The position numbers and the translations under genes were made by a program. The notes under the pieces are model-generated. The model worked only from the letters and a program-made list of their open reading frames with translations. It had not been told where the DNA came from and searched no databases. This document shows positions 43,410 through 52,000 of a stretch of 64,000 nucleotides of DNA, one piece after another. Numbering within the stretch: position 1 is the first letter of the stretch; each line of letters opens with the position of its first letter. The DNA is from Ruminococcaceae bacterium Marseille-P2935. GTDB taxonomy: Bacteria; Bacillota; Clostridia; Oscillospirales; Ruminococcaceae. The DNA is taken from NCBI GenBank assembly GCA_900104565.1, contig LT629951.1, positions 124,001 through 188,000 of the forward strand, read 5' to 3'.

Positions 43410-44846
43410 TCATCTCCTTTCCAGCCGTTTCCTCCGGCCTTGTTCCTCGCGGGTTTTCTCTGTTTTTCCAGCCTGCTGTTCCTCGCGGGCAGCCCGTATC
43501 TTTTCTTTGAGGGAGAGGGAGCGCGCCGCAATGTCCTCACACAGCTTCACCTCCCGGCGCAGGGCTTTGATCTGCGCAGAAAGGGCGGAAACCTCCGCCC
43601 GGATTTGTTCCTGCCGGGCAGGGTCGGCAAGCGCCTCCTTGGTGCGCAGCTTCCGGTACAGGTTTTTCCGCTGTTCGGTCAGGCTGACAAGCCGGGCTTC
43701 CACATCCGATTGGTAGGCGCTGAGTTGCTCCAGGGTGTCAACGCGCTGGCGGGAAAGCAGCCTTGCCTCGTCCGTCAATTCCTCTGCCCGGATCAAGTCA
43801 TTCCGCAGCGCGTGGGGCACATGGCCCCGCTGCCGGTTCTGCTTTTGGGGGAATACCCCTAAAAGGTAGCAGTAGTGGAAGTAGAGGGCGCGAAAGCCCG
43901 TGACCTTCCTGGCCTGCTTCAAGTCCCCCAAAAGCCTGCACCGCCTCGGCTCCGGCGTTTCCACCCTCTGAGGGCGGCGCTGGGCCAGAATCCGTTTGCG
44001 GATGTTCTCCAGAGAGTAGTCCTCGCCTAAATTGCGCACCAATTTCCTGCCATGGGGCCGGTCGTAAGGGCGCACCGTGATGTCTTTCCCCACCTTGATG
44101 TCGTAGCCCATCTGCCGCAGGCGGTAAAAAAACTGCCTCTCCGTCATCGACTGGCGGATGGCAGCGTCTACATCGGCTTTGATGAGGGAGAGATAAGTGG
44201 GGCGGCCCTCCTGCTCGGCCCGCCATTCCCCGTAGTGTTTGGATTTTCCACGCTTTGGATTTTCAATGACAGAAAGCCCATACTCCCGGCACAGCCGGTC
44301 AGATTCCCTCTGCATGTCGAAGTAATCCTTTTCCGTGCGGTGGTATTTGATCCCGTCGAGAAACGAAACCGTGTTCACCACAAAATGGTTGTGCAGGTGG
44401 TGGGCCTTGTCTAAATGGGTGGCAACCAGCACCTGGTATTTCTCGCCCCACAATGCCTTTGCCAGCTTCAGCCCGATCTCGTGGGCCATTTCCGGGGTGG
44501 CCTCGCCGGGGGCAAAGCTCTGGTAGCCGTGGTAGGCTACGGTGCCTTCCTCCTTGCCGAACCGCTTTTTGACGGCGATCATCTCATCGCGGGCGGTGGT
44601 GGGGCTGCAATTCACCCCGGACACAAACCGCTGCATGACGGGCACATCCTCATCGTCCACCGCAATCTTTCCCGTTTTCTTCTGCTGGACGGCGTACTCA
44701 ATCACATCGGAGAGGCCCTGGGCCTCCTTGCCGTCCATGCCCTGTTTCTCGTAGGCGGCAGGGTTTTCGGTCTTATCCGGGTTTTCGATATAGATGAGAA
44801 CCTTGCCCAGCCAGCCGTTCACCCGCCAGATAGACGTGGTAGCCAT
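43410..44846 (-). CDS. MOBP-type relaxase
   Basis: 478 residues. Relaxase domain in the first half, with the metal-binding histidine cluster H144 and H150-x-H152-x-H154 in THLDKAHHLHNHF, and an upstream YHGYQSF region that could hold the nicking tyrosine. A coiled-coil/basic C-terminal part (about 350-478) follows. It nicks oriT and leads the strand into the recipient. MobC is encoded four bases upstream, and the candidate oriT lies just beyond MobC and a DUF3789 gene. Confidence 0.92.
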   Translation of the reverse strand: MATTSIWRVNGWLGKVLIYIENPDKTENPAAYEKQGMDGKEAQGLSDVIEYAVQQKKTGKIAVDDEDVPVMQRFVSGVNCSPTTARDEMIAVKKRFGKEEGTVAYHGYQSFAPGEATPEMAHEIGLKLAKALWGEKYQVLVATHLDKAHHLHNHFVVNTVSFLDGIKYHRTEKDYFDMQRESDRLCREYGLSVIENPKRGKSKHYGEWRAEQEGRPTYLSLIKADVDAAIRQSMTERQFFYRLRQMGYDIKVGKDITVRPYDRPHGRKLVRNLGEDYSLENIRKRILAQRRPQRVETPEPRRCRLLGDLKQARKVTGFRALYFHYCYLLGVFPQKQNRQRGHVPHALRNDLIRAEELTDEARLLSRQRVDTLEQLSAYQSDVEARLVSLTEQRKNLYRKLRTKEALADPARQEQIRAEVSALSAQIKALRREVKLCEDIAARSLSLKEKIRAAREEQQAGKTEKTREEQGRRKRLERR

Positions 44847-44850
44847 TGCT

Positions 44851-45180
44851 TTACTCCATAGGCTTTGGCAAAATCACCGCCCTGGTGATGTCCCGGATGA
44901 GCTGGTCAAACTTCCGTGTTTCTTCCTCGTAGCGGCGCTCGTCTATGACGCCCAGCACATGGGCTTTCTGGGCGATCTGGTTTAAGTTGTTTCCAATGCC
45001 GTGCAACTCCCGTATAAAGTCAAAGTATGCCGGGGGCGGCGCGTCCTGGGGAACCAGGCCGTTTATCAGGTGGCGCAGGTACACCTCGCGGGAAAGCCCG
45101 CTGCGCTTCACCTTTTTGTTGAAGGCTTCCGCCTCTTTTTTGTCCAGCCAAAACTGGACGTGTACGTTGCGTTTTCTCAT
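44851..45180 (-). CDS. mobC: MobC-like relaxosome protein
   Basis: 109 residues. A ribbon-helix-helix-like start (NVHVQFWLDKKEAEAFNKKV, SGLSREVYLRHLI) is followed by the MobC helix with IGNNLNQIAQKAH, the family signature. It should bind oriT and open it for the relaxase. The ATG at 45180 overlaps the stop of DUF3789 (ATGA). Confidence 0.88.
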   Translation of the reverse strand: MRKRNVHVQFWLDKKEAEAFNKKVKRSGLSREVYLRHLINGLVPQDAPPPAYFDFIRELHGIGNNLNQIAQKAHVLGVIDERRYEEETRKFDQLIRDITRAVILPKPME

Positions 45181-45290
45181 TCCTCCGAATCCTCCTTCCT
45201 GCCTAAGCGGTTGATTTGAAGCAGGCACATAATCAGCACGCCGAACACGCCGCCCAGCAGAAACCCAATGGCAAAAAACAATCCTTCCAT
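45177..45290 (-). CDS. DUF3789-like single-pass membrane peptide
   Basis: 37 residues, one membrane helix (GLFFAIGFLLGGVFGVLIM) and a short charged tail. ATG with GGAGG six bases upstream; the stop overlaps the MobC start. It fits the DUF3789 family of tiny Tn1549-element proteins. First gene after the candidate oriT. Role unknown. Confidence 0.75.
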   Translation of the reverse strand: MEGLFFAIGFLLGGVFGVLIMCLLQINRLGRKEDSEE

Positions 45291-45318
45291 AGAAAACCTC
45301 CGTTCTGATAAAGGGGTA

Positions 45319-45409
45319 TTAGGGGGCGTTCCCCCTAACAAGCTGCCTTTGTGGTATCACAAAGGCGATGCTTGCTGGTACATATACATTCCATTCCCCG
45401 CAGGGGAAT
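45319..45409. other. Candidate origin of transfer (oriT)
   Basis: The 140-base gap before the DUF3789-mobC-relaxase genes holds three perfect hairpins in 91 bases: TTAGGGGG/CCCCCTAA (45319-45338), GCCTTTGTG/CACAAAGGC (45345-45366) and ATTCCCC/GGGGAAT (45393-45409). Inverted repeats next to relaxase and MobC genes are the usual layout of oriT. The nick site is not identified. Confidence 0.6.
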
Positions 45410-45431
45410 ACCGAACGCCCGAAAAAACAAT

Positions 45432-45623
45432 TCATCGTTCGCCCCGGTCGCGGCTGCGGCCTCTGGGGTAGAACTCCACATCCCTGAAGCTGTCTGCGTC
45501 CAGGATATATTCGCCGTTTTTCCATCGCTCTTCCACCATCCGGCGGTCCTCCTCGCGGCTCGCTGCCTCCACCGTGACCGTCATTTCCATCGTCTCTCGA
45601 ATTGCAATGTCATACTCGTTCAT
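45432..45623 (-). CDS. DpnD/PcfM-family small protein
   Basis: 63 residues: YDIAIRETMEMTVTVEA followed by EERWKNGEYILDADSF and an Arg-rich tail. This is the pattern of DpnD/PcfM proteins of unknown function in conjugative elements. The ATG at 45623 follows AAAGGAG; the longer frame upstream is not supported. It lies on the far side of the candidate oriT from the relaxase genes. Confidence 0.8.
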   Translation of the reverse strand: MNEYDIAIRETMEMTVTVEAASREEDRRMVEERWKNGEYILDADSFRDVEFYPRGRSRDRGER

Positions 45624-45709
45624 TGGCCTGCACTCCTTTCTGATTCTAAACTTGGGCAACAAAAAAGAGCGCCCTTTTTCAGAACGCTCTCCAATCGGAT
45701 GTTTTAATT

Positions 45710-47107
45710 TCATCTTGCCTTTTCCTGTTTTTGACGGCGGCGGGTGGGGATGGCAAGGAGCTTCCGCACTCGGCCCTCCAGGTGCTTCTCAATGGCCTGC
45801 AAGTGTTCCTCCGGCAGATTGAGGCTTTCATGCCGTTTGAACCGGAAGCCGATCATCCGCCGAAGCTGCTCTTTCTGTCTGGCCCCCATGACCTCCGCGC
45901 ACACCTCCTCATAGGAGATGTTGTAGGGGTTGGAACGGGTTTTCGCATACTCGTCCAGATGGGCATAGTCCTCTTTTCCCGCATAGCAGAACAAGGAAAG
46001 CCCGTTGTCAAAGACAGGGGCCGGGGCGATAATCTTCCCACTGTGGTTGTCACGCAGAACGCCGAAGTTGCCAAAGTGCCGATCCTCGTTGTAGATCAGC
46101 GCGTCGAACACCAGCATACTGCAAAGCTGCTCGGAAAACTCCGTCCCCAGCTTCTCGTACCAGGCAAGGCAGGCAGCTATTCCTCCGGTGCGCACAATCC
46201 GCCCAATGGGGATATATGCCGTGTCGATGTTCGTAAACAGCTCACACTTCGAGGCCGTAATGCCTTTCCAGTTCTCCAGATCGTAGTGGACGGCGTTTAA
46301 CCCCATGGTTTCCGCAACCTGCGACGCATAGTATTCGCAGTAGGGTTCCCGGCCTGCGTTGGACGCGCCGGTGGTGCCGCCTTTATAAAGATAAATCCCG
46401 TCCTGCTCCACATAGCGCCACGCTTTGGGCAGCATACCGCCTGTGGTAAGCTCCGGGGAAGTGGTAAATGCCTGACGGCTTCCGCCCGCGCCGGTGTAGG
46501 CCACCAGGGCCAGAATCTCGGAAAAGCGGTTTTCATAAAGGTTGTATTGGGAAAACTTCCCCTCAAACCCCTCCGGCACCACCCAATAGCTGTCGTTCAA
46601 AGACAGCCCCTTGCAAACGTCAATGATCCCCTTGGTATCGTTATGGCTGAGGCCCAGGGTTTTCAGAATCTCATCCACAAAGGCGCGGTTTTTGGGAATC
46701 ACCCGCCGCTCCAGCCAGTGAATAACGCCCTCGCCGGTGCGCTCCATATCCAGGGGCAGTAAGTGGGTCTGTTCCTCATTGGTATAAAGGATTTCGGCCA
46801 CCAGGCCGGACAATCCCTGCTTCTCCATTGAAAAGCGCATAAGCTCCGTGTCGTAGATACGCAGACTGTAAATGTTGCTCATAGGTTCCTCCTTGTCGTC
46901 CAAAAGAAGGGAAACGTCTTTCCCCAGCGCGGACGCAATCTTCAAAATCATATCCAGCGTGGGATTCTGCACACCGCTTTCCAGGCGGCAGATATTGGAG
47001 CGCTGGGTTCCCACACGCCTTGCAAGCTCCGCCTGAGAAACGCCCTGTTCCAGCCGGGCCTCTACAAGCTGGGCAATAATTTTTTGCCGTCCATGCAGTT
47101 CATCCAT
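45710..47107 (-). CDS. XRE helix-turn-helix fused to HipA-like kinase
   Basis: 465 residues. Residues 10-67 form an XRE DNA-binding domain (SQAELARRVGTQRSNICRLE). Residues about 78-440 resemble a HipA-type Ser/Thr kinase: possible ATP Lys K242 (YLYKGGT), catalytic loop YNEDRHFGNFG with D342 and N347, metal-binding D367 in APVFDNGLSLF. In HipBA systems the DNA-binding antitoxin and the kinase toxin are separate proteins; here one chain carries both. A perfect 11-bp palindrome lies 16-43 bases before the start, as expected for autorepression. It may be a toxin, an element regulator or both. GAGGTGAG precedes the ATG. Confidence 0.82.
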   Translation of the reverse strand: MDELHGRQKIIAQLVEARLEQGVSQAELARRVGTQRSNICRLESGVQNPTLDMILKIASALGKDVSLLLDDKEEPMSNIYSLRIYDTELMRFSMEKQGLSGLVAEILYTNEEQTHLLPLDMERTGEGVIHWLERRVIPKNRAFVDEILKTLGLSHNDTKGIIDVCKGLSLNDSYWVVPEGFEGKFSQYNLYENRFSEILALVAYTGAGGSRQAFTTSPELTTGGMLPKAWRYVEQDGIYLYKGGTTGASNAGREPYCEYYASQVAETMGLNAVHYDLENWKGITASKCELFTNIDTAYIPIGRIVRTGGIAACLAWYEKLGTEFSEQLCSMLVFDALIYNEDRHFGNFGVLRDNHSGKIIAPAPVFDNGLSLFCYAGKEDYAHLDEYAKTRSNPYNISYEEVCAEVMGARQKEQLRRMIGFRFKRHESLNLPEEHLQAIEKHLEGRVRKLLAIPTRRRQKQEKAR

Positions 47108-47122
47108 GTTCTCACCTCGTCT

Positions 47123-47150
47123 ATAATGTTATCATAAAAGATAACATTAT
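47123..47150. promoter_or_regulatory. Operator palindrome of the XRE-HipA gene
   Basis: ATAATGTTATC, 6 bases, GATAACATTAT: a perfect 11-bp inverted repeat covering the likely core promoter of the XRE-HipA gene. Confidence 0.75.
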
Positions 47151-47179
47151 GCAAGGCGAATGACAATATCACCTTTCGC

Positions 47180-48151
47180 TCATCGTTCTTGCTCCTTTCC
47201 TTTCGCGCCCCGGATAGGAATACCCAGCCTTCGGCACAGGTAGTCGTTCACATCCTTTCCCCTGGGCGGCGGGCAGTTTTTGACCTCGTATTCTTTGGAG
47301 ATCACTGTCTGGATGGCTTCGGCGGCCATCCTGCCGGGGCCGTCGTTGTCCAGATGGAGATAGACGGTTTTCACATGAGGATAATCCTCTAAAAAACGGG
47401 TGAGGGCCACAGGCAGCTTGCTCTCCGCAATCTTTTTCTTCGGCTGATATACCCCGGCCAAAGACAGCAGGTTGTGCTGTTTCCAGTCGATTCCGTCCAG
47501 CCTGCAAAGGCTGGCATAGGACATGACATCAATGGCACACTCACACAGATGGACAGCCGGATTTTTCCCGCAGGCGGGCAGGGCAAAGGAATAGTGCTTG
47601 TCGCTGCCGCTTAAATCCCCGTGGAACCGGCCCTCGCTGATCCCTCGCAGGCAGCCAAACCGCGCTTTTCCGGTTTTGTCAAAGCCGACGAACACCACAT
47701 TTCCATGGCCCTTATTCCGGCTCTCATAAATGCGCCCGGTCTGGACGCAGAAGTCCAGCACCTCCATGGAAATCCCACGGCCTTTGAGGTAGTCCAGCAT
47801 AGCCTGGTTGTTTGGGGCGGGCGGCGGCAAAAGCAGGTGCTTCGGTTTTTCTTCCCTTGGAACGGACGTAAAGGACGGCGGCGGGGCGGCAGCCCTGCCG
47901 GCAACGGCCTCCATTGCCTCCATGAAAGAACAGCCCTTGACTTTGATGAGGTAGTCCAGCGCGCTGTAACCGCCGATCCCACGGGAAAACCAGCACCATT
48001 TGCCATTGGAAATACGCAGGCTGTCGTGTTCCCTGGTGCAGTAGACATTGCCGGAAACATGGACAAGCTCCTGCGGCTCACAGGCTTGTAGATAGGTGAA
48101 CAAGTCCACCTCCCGCGCTTTTTCGATCTCCTCCTGGTTGTAAAAAGGCAT
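47180..48151 (-). CDS. DUF3991/TOPRIM primase-like protein
   Basis: 323 residues. The N-terminus (about 1-75) resembles a CHC2-type zinc region of DnaG-like proteins (VYCTREHDSLRISNGKWCWF, SALDYLIKVKG). DUF3991 follows (about 110-190), then a TOPRIM domain (about 200-300) with LCECAIDVMSY and YLHLDNDGPGR, the metal-binding acidic motifs. It may prime or process element DNA after transfer. The ATG at 48151 comes directly after the T-run of a large hairpin; AAGGGGG twelve bases before is the only ribosome-site candidate and is buried in that hairpin. Confidence 0.82.
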   Translation of the reverse strand: MPFYNQEEIEKAREVDLFTYLQACEPQELVHVSGNVYCTREHDSLRISNGKWCWFSRGIGGYSALDYLIKVKGCSFMEAMEAVAGRAAAPPPSFTSVPREEKPKHLLLPPPAPNNQAMLDYLKGRGISMEVLDFCVQTGRIYESRNKGHGNVVFVGFDKTGKARFGCLRGISEGRFHGDLSGSDKHYSFALPACGKNPAVHLCECAIDVMSYASLCRLDGIDWKQHNLLSLAGVYQPKKKIAESKLPVALTRFLEDYPHVKTVYLHLDNDGPGRMAAEAIQTVISKEYEVKNCPPPRGKDVNDYLCRRLGIPIRGAKGKEQER

Positions 48152-48230
48152 AAAAAAATACAGCCCCCTTCCCATAGCCACAAATTAGCTGCCCGCATGG
48201 GGCAACCGGCTATGTAAAGGGGGCTGTATT
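48152..48230 (-). terminator. Large hairpin with T-run abutting the TOPRIM gene start
   Basis: A perfect 14-bp stem (48157-48170 with 48217-48230) is extended by a further 7 bp (48173-48179 with 48208-48214). The loop holds a small TGCCC/GGGCA hairpin. On the minus strand the stem runs into seven T and the next base is the A of the ATG. It looks like an intrinsic terminator or attenuator that also hides the ribosome site. Confidence 0.65.
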
Positions 48231-48237
48231 CTTCGGA

Positions 48238-48271
48238 TATGTAAAAGGCCGACTGGACTATTCCAATCGGC
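48238..48271 (-). repeat. 34-bp direct repeat R1, terminator-like, after the methyltransferase gene
   Basis: 31 of 34 bases match R2 (48995-49028). On the minus strand it forms GCCGATTGGA/TCCAGTCGGC with one wobble pair, followed by CTTTTACATA. Confidence 0.75.
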
Positions 48272-48292
48272 CCCGTGAAAGCGTACAATTAT

Positions 48293-48916
48293 TTATTTCA
48301 TCGCCATGATACAAAGCCGATGCTTTGTTTCGTCATGGTCAACGATAATCTTTGAAAAGCCAGCGTCTTTCAAAAAATTAGAAAGCTGTGCTTTATCAAA
48401 AATCTGCAAGCCCTCTATGACATCCAGCCACTTTTCATCACTTCTATTTGTACCGTCAGATTCATTTACAATCAAAAACAAGCCATTCGGTTTTAATACT
48501 CGACAGACTTCCCGGAAACTTTCTGTAGGCCCCGGCCAAAAATAGACGGTTTCAAAGGCTGTGGCCAGATCAAAACTATTTTCTGAAAAAGGCAGTGTAG
48601 CGACATCTCCCTGCAATACCTGGCACCTCTTATGTTGGATTTCCCGCCGATTGACCTGTTTTGTTTTTTCTACGGACACCTCAGAATAATCCAACGCGGT
48701 CAACGTCGCCTTTGGAAAATTATTAAGAAGCTGGGCCGCATTGCGTCCGCCACCGCAGCCTAATTCTATGATCGTCTGGGGCTGGATAGAAGATAAATGC
48801 CTTATGCCCCAGTCGGACACCCCCGCATGAGCTTTATTCATTCCGCTTACCATCATCTTTCCTAATATCCCGTCCGGCTTCCGGGTATTACTAAAATATT
48901 TTTTTATCAGTCCCAT
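48293..48916 (-). CDS. Class I SAM-dependent methyltransferase
   Basis: 207 residues, Methyltransf_11 type. SAM motif I is IIELGCGGGRNAAQLL (near 50), motif II TALDYS, motif III VLQGDVATLPF, post motif VCRVLKPNGLFLIV. No DNA-methylase NPPY motif is seen, so a small molecule or protein is the likely substrate. It is more AT-rich than its neighbours, has its own -10-like TATAAT (minus strand 48965-48960), and is bracketed by two copies of a 34-bp terminator repeat. It looks like an acquired cassette. GAGGTAAGG precedes the ATG. Confidence 0.88.
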   Translation of the reverse strand: MGLIKKYFSNTRKPDGILGKMMVSGMNKAHAGVSDWGIRHLSSIQPQTIIELGCGGGRNAAQLLNNFPKATLTALDYSEVSVEKTKQVNRREIQHKRCQVLQGDVATLPFSENSFDLATAFETVYFWPGPTESFREVCRVLKPNGLFLIVNESDGTNRSDEKWLDVIEGLQIFDKAQLSNFLKDAGFSKIIVDHDETKHRLCIMAMK

Positions 48917-48994
48917 TTTCCTTACCTCTGAAATGAATTAGTTGTAGCTAACCGCTTTTATTATACAGCACTTTTTTGAAAAAGTCCATCTTGG

Positions 48995-49028
48995 TATGTA
49001 AAAGGCCGACTGGATTGCTCCAATCGGC
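48995..49028 (-). repeat. 34-bp direct repeat R2, terminator-like, after the helicase gene
   Basis: Same hairpin and CTTTTACATA tail as R1. It lies ten bases after the stop codon of the giant helicase gene, so it is likely the original terminator that was duplicated. Confidence 0.75.
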
Positions 49029-49037
49029 ACAGGGGAA

Positions 49038-52000
49038 TCAACGCTCCAATCCCACAACCTTCCGTTCCGGGACTTCTTCGCCCTCATCGGGAACGCTGTC
49101 AATGAGCGTCTTGTCTTTCTCATCCACTTTCAGCAGGACGTTCAGTTCATTCAATCGGGCGGTTTTTTCCGCCAGCTCCTCCTCGCGGGCAAAGGGCGCG
49201 CCCAATTCAGCGCGGGCATTTTCAAGCTGCCCTTTTGTTTCCTCCAGGCTGCTTTGCTCTGCCTGCAAGCTCCCCGCAAGGTTTTCAAGGGCATTGTCCA
49301 GACGGGCGATATTGCCGAACACATCCGCGCCCAGCGTCACCGTATGGGAGAGGGTGCCTTTCAGGGTAATGCGGTACTCGTTGCTGATACCATCATAGGC
49401 CAGCACCATGGAAAAGCCCCTGTATTCTCCCAGCAAAACCGCGTCGGAGCCAGTCATTTTGCTGCAAACGTCGATGATAGCTTTGCCAGCGTCCTCTTTT
49501 TCGGCATACTGTTTGCCCTCGATCACCATGCCGCAGAAGCCCTCTTGACCTTTCGGATGGGCGGCTGCCAGCGCCACATCCTTCTCATAGCCCGCAATCC
49601 GTTCTGTAATCCGAGCGATGTCTGCCGGGTATTCGCGCAGCACCAGCTCCTCCAGGGAATACCGCTGATTGAGATAGCTGGCCTTGAGCATATTGAGCTT
49701 TGCCACCTCCATATCCAAATTGCATTTTTCAATGATGAGAGGGTTGCCGGTGGCCAGCGCCTTGATCTCGGAATAGCTGAGGGCCGTTTCGTCCACATCC
49801 TCTGCCACTCGGACAGGGGCCTTGCTGGTCATGATCTGAGCAATGAATTTCTGCTTGTTTTCCACAAGCTGGTAAAGGTAAGCGTCAAACGTACCCTCGG
49901 TTACATAGCGGAAGATTTCCACCTCCTCGTTTTCATTCCCCTGACGGACAATACGGCCCAGCCGCTGCTGAAGGTCGGAAGGCCGCCAGGGGCAATCCAG
50001 ATCGTGCAGGGCGATCAGCCTGTCCTGTACGTTAGTGCCAGCGCCCATCTTCTGAGTGCTTCCCATCAGCACTCGTATCTGCCCGGCACGGACTTTCGCA
50101 AACAGCGCCTTCTTTTTTACCTCACTGTCGGCGTCATGGATGAACGCGATCTCATCCTCCGGGATACCCTGCTCCATGAGCTTCTTTTTCAGATCGTCAT
50201 ATACGTTGAAAGAGCCGTCTTTGGTGGGCGTGGACAGATCGCAGAATACAAGCTGGGTCGAACGCTGTTCTTTGGTCTGTTCCCAGATTTTGTAGACGTT
50301 CCGGGCGCAGACAGCCACCTTGCCGTTTGGGTCGTCGGCAGCCAGCGGGTTGATAAGACGCATATCCAGGGCCAGCTTGCGCCCGTCATTGGTAATGCGC
50401 AGCATATTGTCCACATGGGGGTCAACGCCTCCATCCCGGATTTTTTCCGCCCGTTCCGCCAGCCCTTTCACCATCTCCTGCTGAAGCTCGGACGGCTTGA
50501 TAACCTCTGTGTGAAAGTTGGCCTTTGGCACGGGAAGATGGAGCATATCTGCCGTCTGGATGTCGGCCACCTGTTTGAAAGCGGCCATCAGCTCCGGCAG
50601 ATTGAAAAACTTGGCAAACCGGGTCTTGGCCCGATAACCGGTGCCTTCCGGGGACAGCTCGATGGCGGTGATGGTTTCTCCAAAGTCGCTGGCCCAATCG
50701 TCAAAATGGATGAGGCCCATTTCCTGCAACAGCCCGTACTGCAAATACCGCTGGATGGTGTAAAGCTCCACCATACTGTTCGAGATGGGGGTGCCTGTGG
50801 CAAAAATTGTGCCGCGCCCTCCGGTGAGTTCATCCAGATAGCGACATTTCATAAAGAGGTCGGAACTTTTCTGCGCTTCGGTCTGGGCGATCCCGCCTAC
50901 GTTGCGCATTTTCGTCATTAAAAAGAGGTTCTTAAAATAATGGCTCTCATCCACAAACAGGCGGTCAACGCCGAGCTGCTCAAACGTCACCACATCGTCC
51001 TTGCGGCTCTGGTCGTTCAGTTTTTCCAGCTTTGCCTCTAAGGATTTCCGGGTGCGCTCCATCTGCTTGACGGTGTAGCGTTCCGCCTTCTGTGCTTTGG
51101 CCTGTTCAATGCCAAACAGGATTTCATCAATCTGCTGCTGTAAAATGGCCTGCTGGCGCTCGGCGCTCATGGGGATTTTCTCAAACTGGCTGTGGCCGAT
51201 GATAACCGCGTCATAGTCGCCGGTGGCAATACGGCTGCAAAACTTCTTGCGGTTTTGTGTTTCAAAGTCTTTTTTCGTAGCAACCAGAATATTGGCGCTG
51301 GGATAGAGCTGGAGCCATTCCGCCGCCCATTGTTCCGTGAGATGGTTTGGCACCACCACAAGCGACTTGGTGCAAAGCCCCAGCCGTTTCATCTCCATGG
51401 CGGCGGCCACCATTTCAAAGGTTTTGCCCGCGCCTACCTCGTGAGCCAGCAGGGTATTCCCGCCGTACATAACATGGGCGATGGCATTGATCTGGTGGGG
51501 CCGCAGCGTAATTGCCGGGTTCATGCCCTCGAAACGGATATGCTGGCCGTCGTATTCACGGGGACGGCTGGAATTGAAGGTTTCGTTGTAGATGGCGCAC
51601 AGCCGTTCCCTGCGGTCGATGTCTTTCCAAACCCACTCGGAAAACCTCTGCTTGATAAGCTCCTGCCTGTCCTGGGCGATAGCGGTTTCTTTTTTGTTGA
51701 GAACCGGCTTTTTATTGCCATGTTCGTCCTCGATATAATCAAAAACCCGCACATCCTTCTGGTTCAGGGTTTGCTCCAGGATGTGGTAGGCGCTCATGCG
51801 CTTGGTGCCGTAGGTGGTGTTAGCCTTGACATTGGCCCGGTCAAAGTTTTTCTCGGTGATATTCCACTGGCCGGTGGACTCGGAGCGCAGGATTTTGATA
51901 CGATTCTGGGCCTGCCCATAGGGAGTGAGCAGCTCCACCATAAACTGCTGATATACGTCGATAGGAACCCAATTCGCGCCAATACGCACACCGATCTCCC

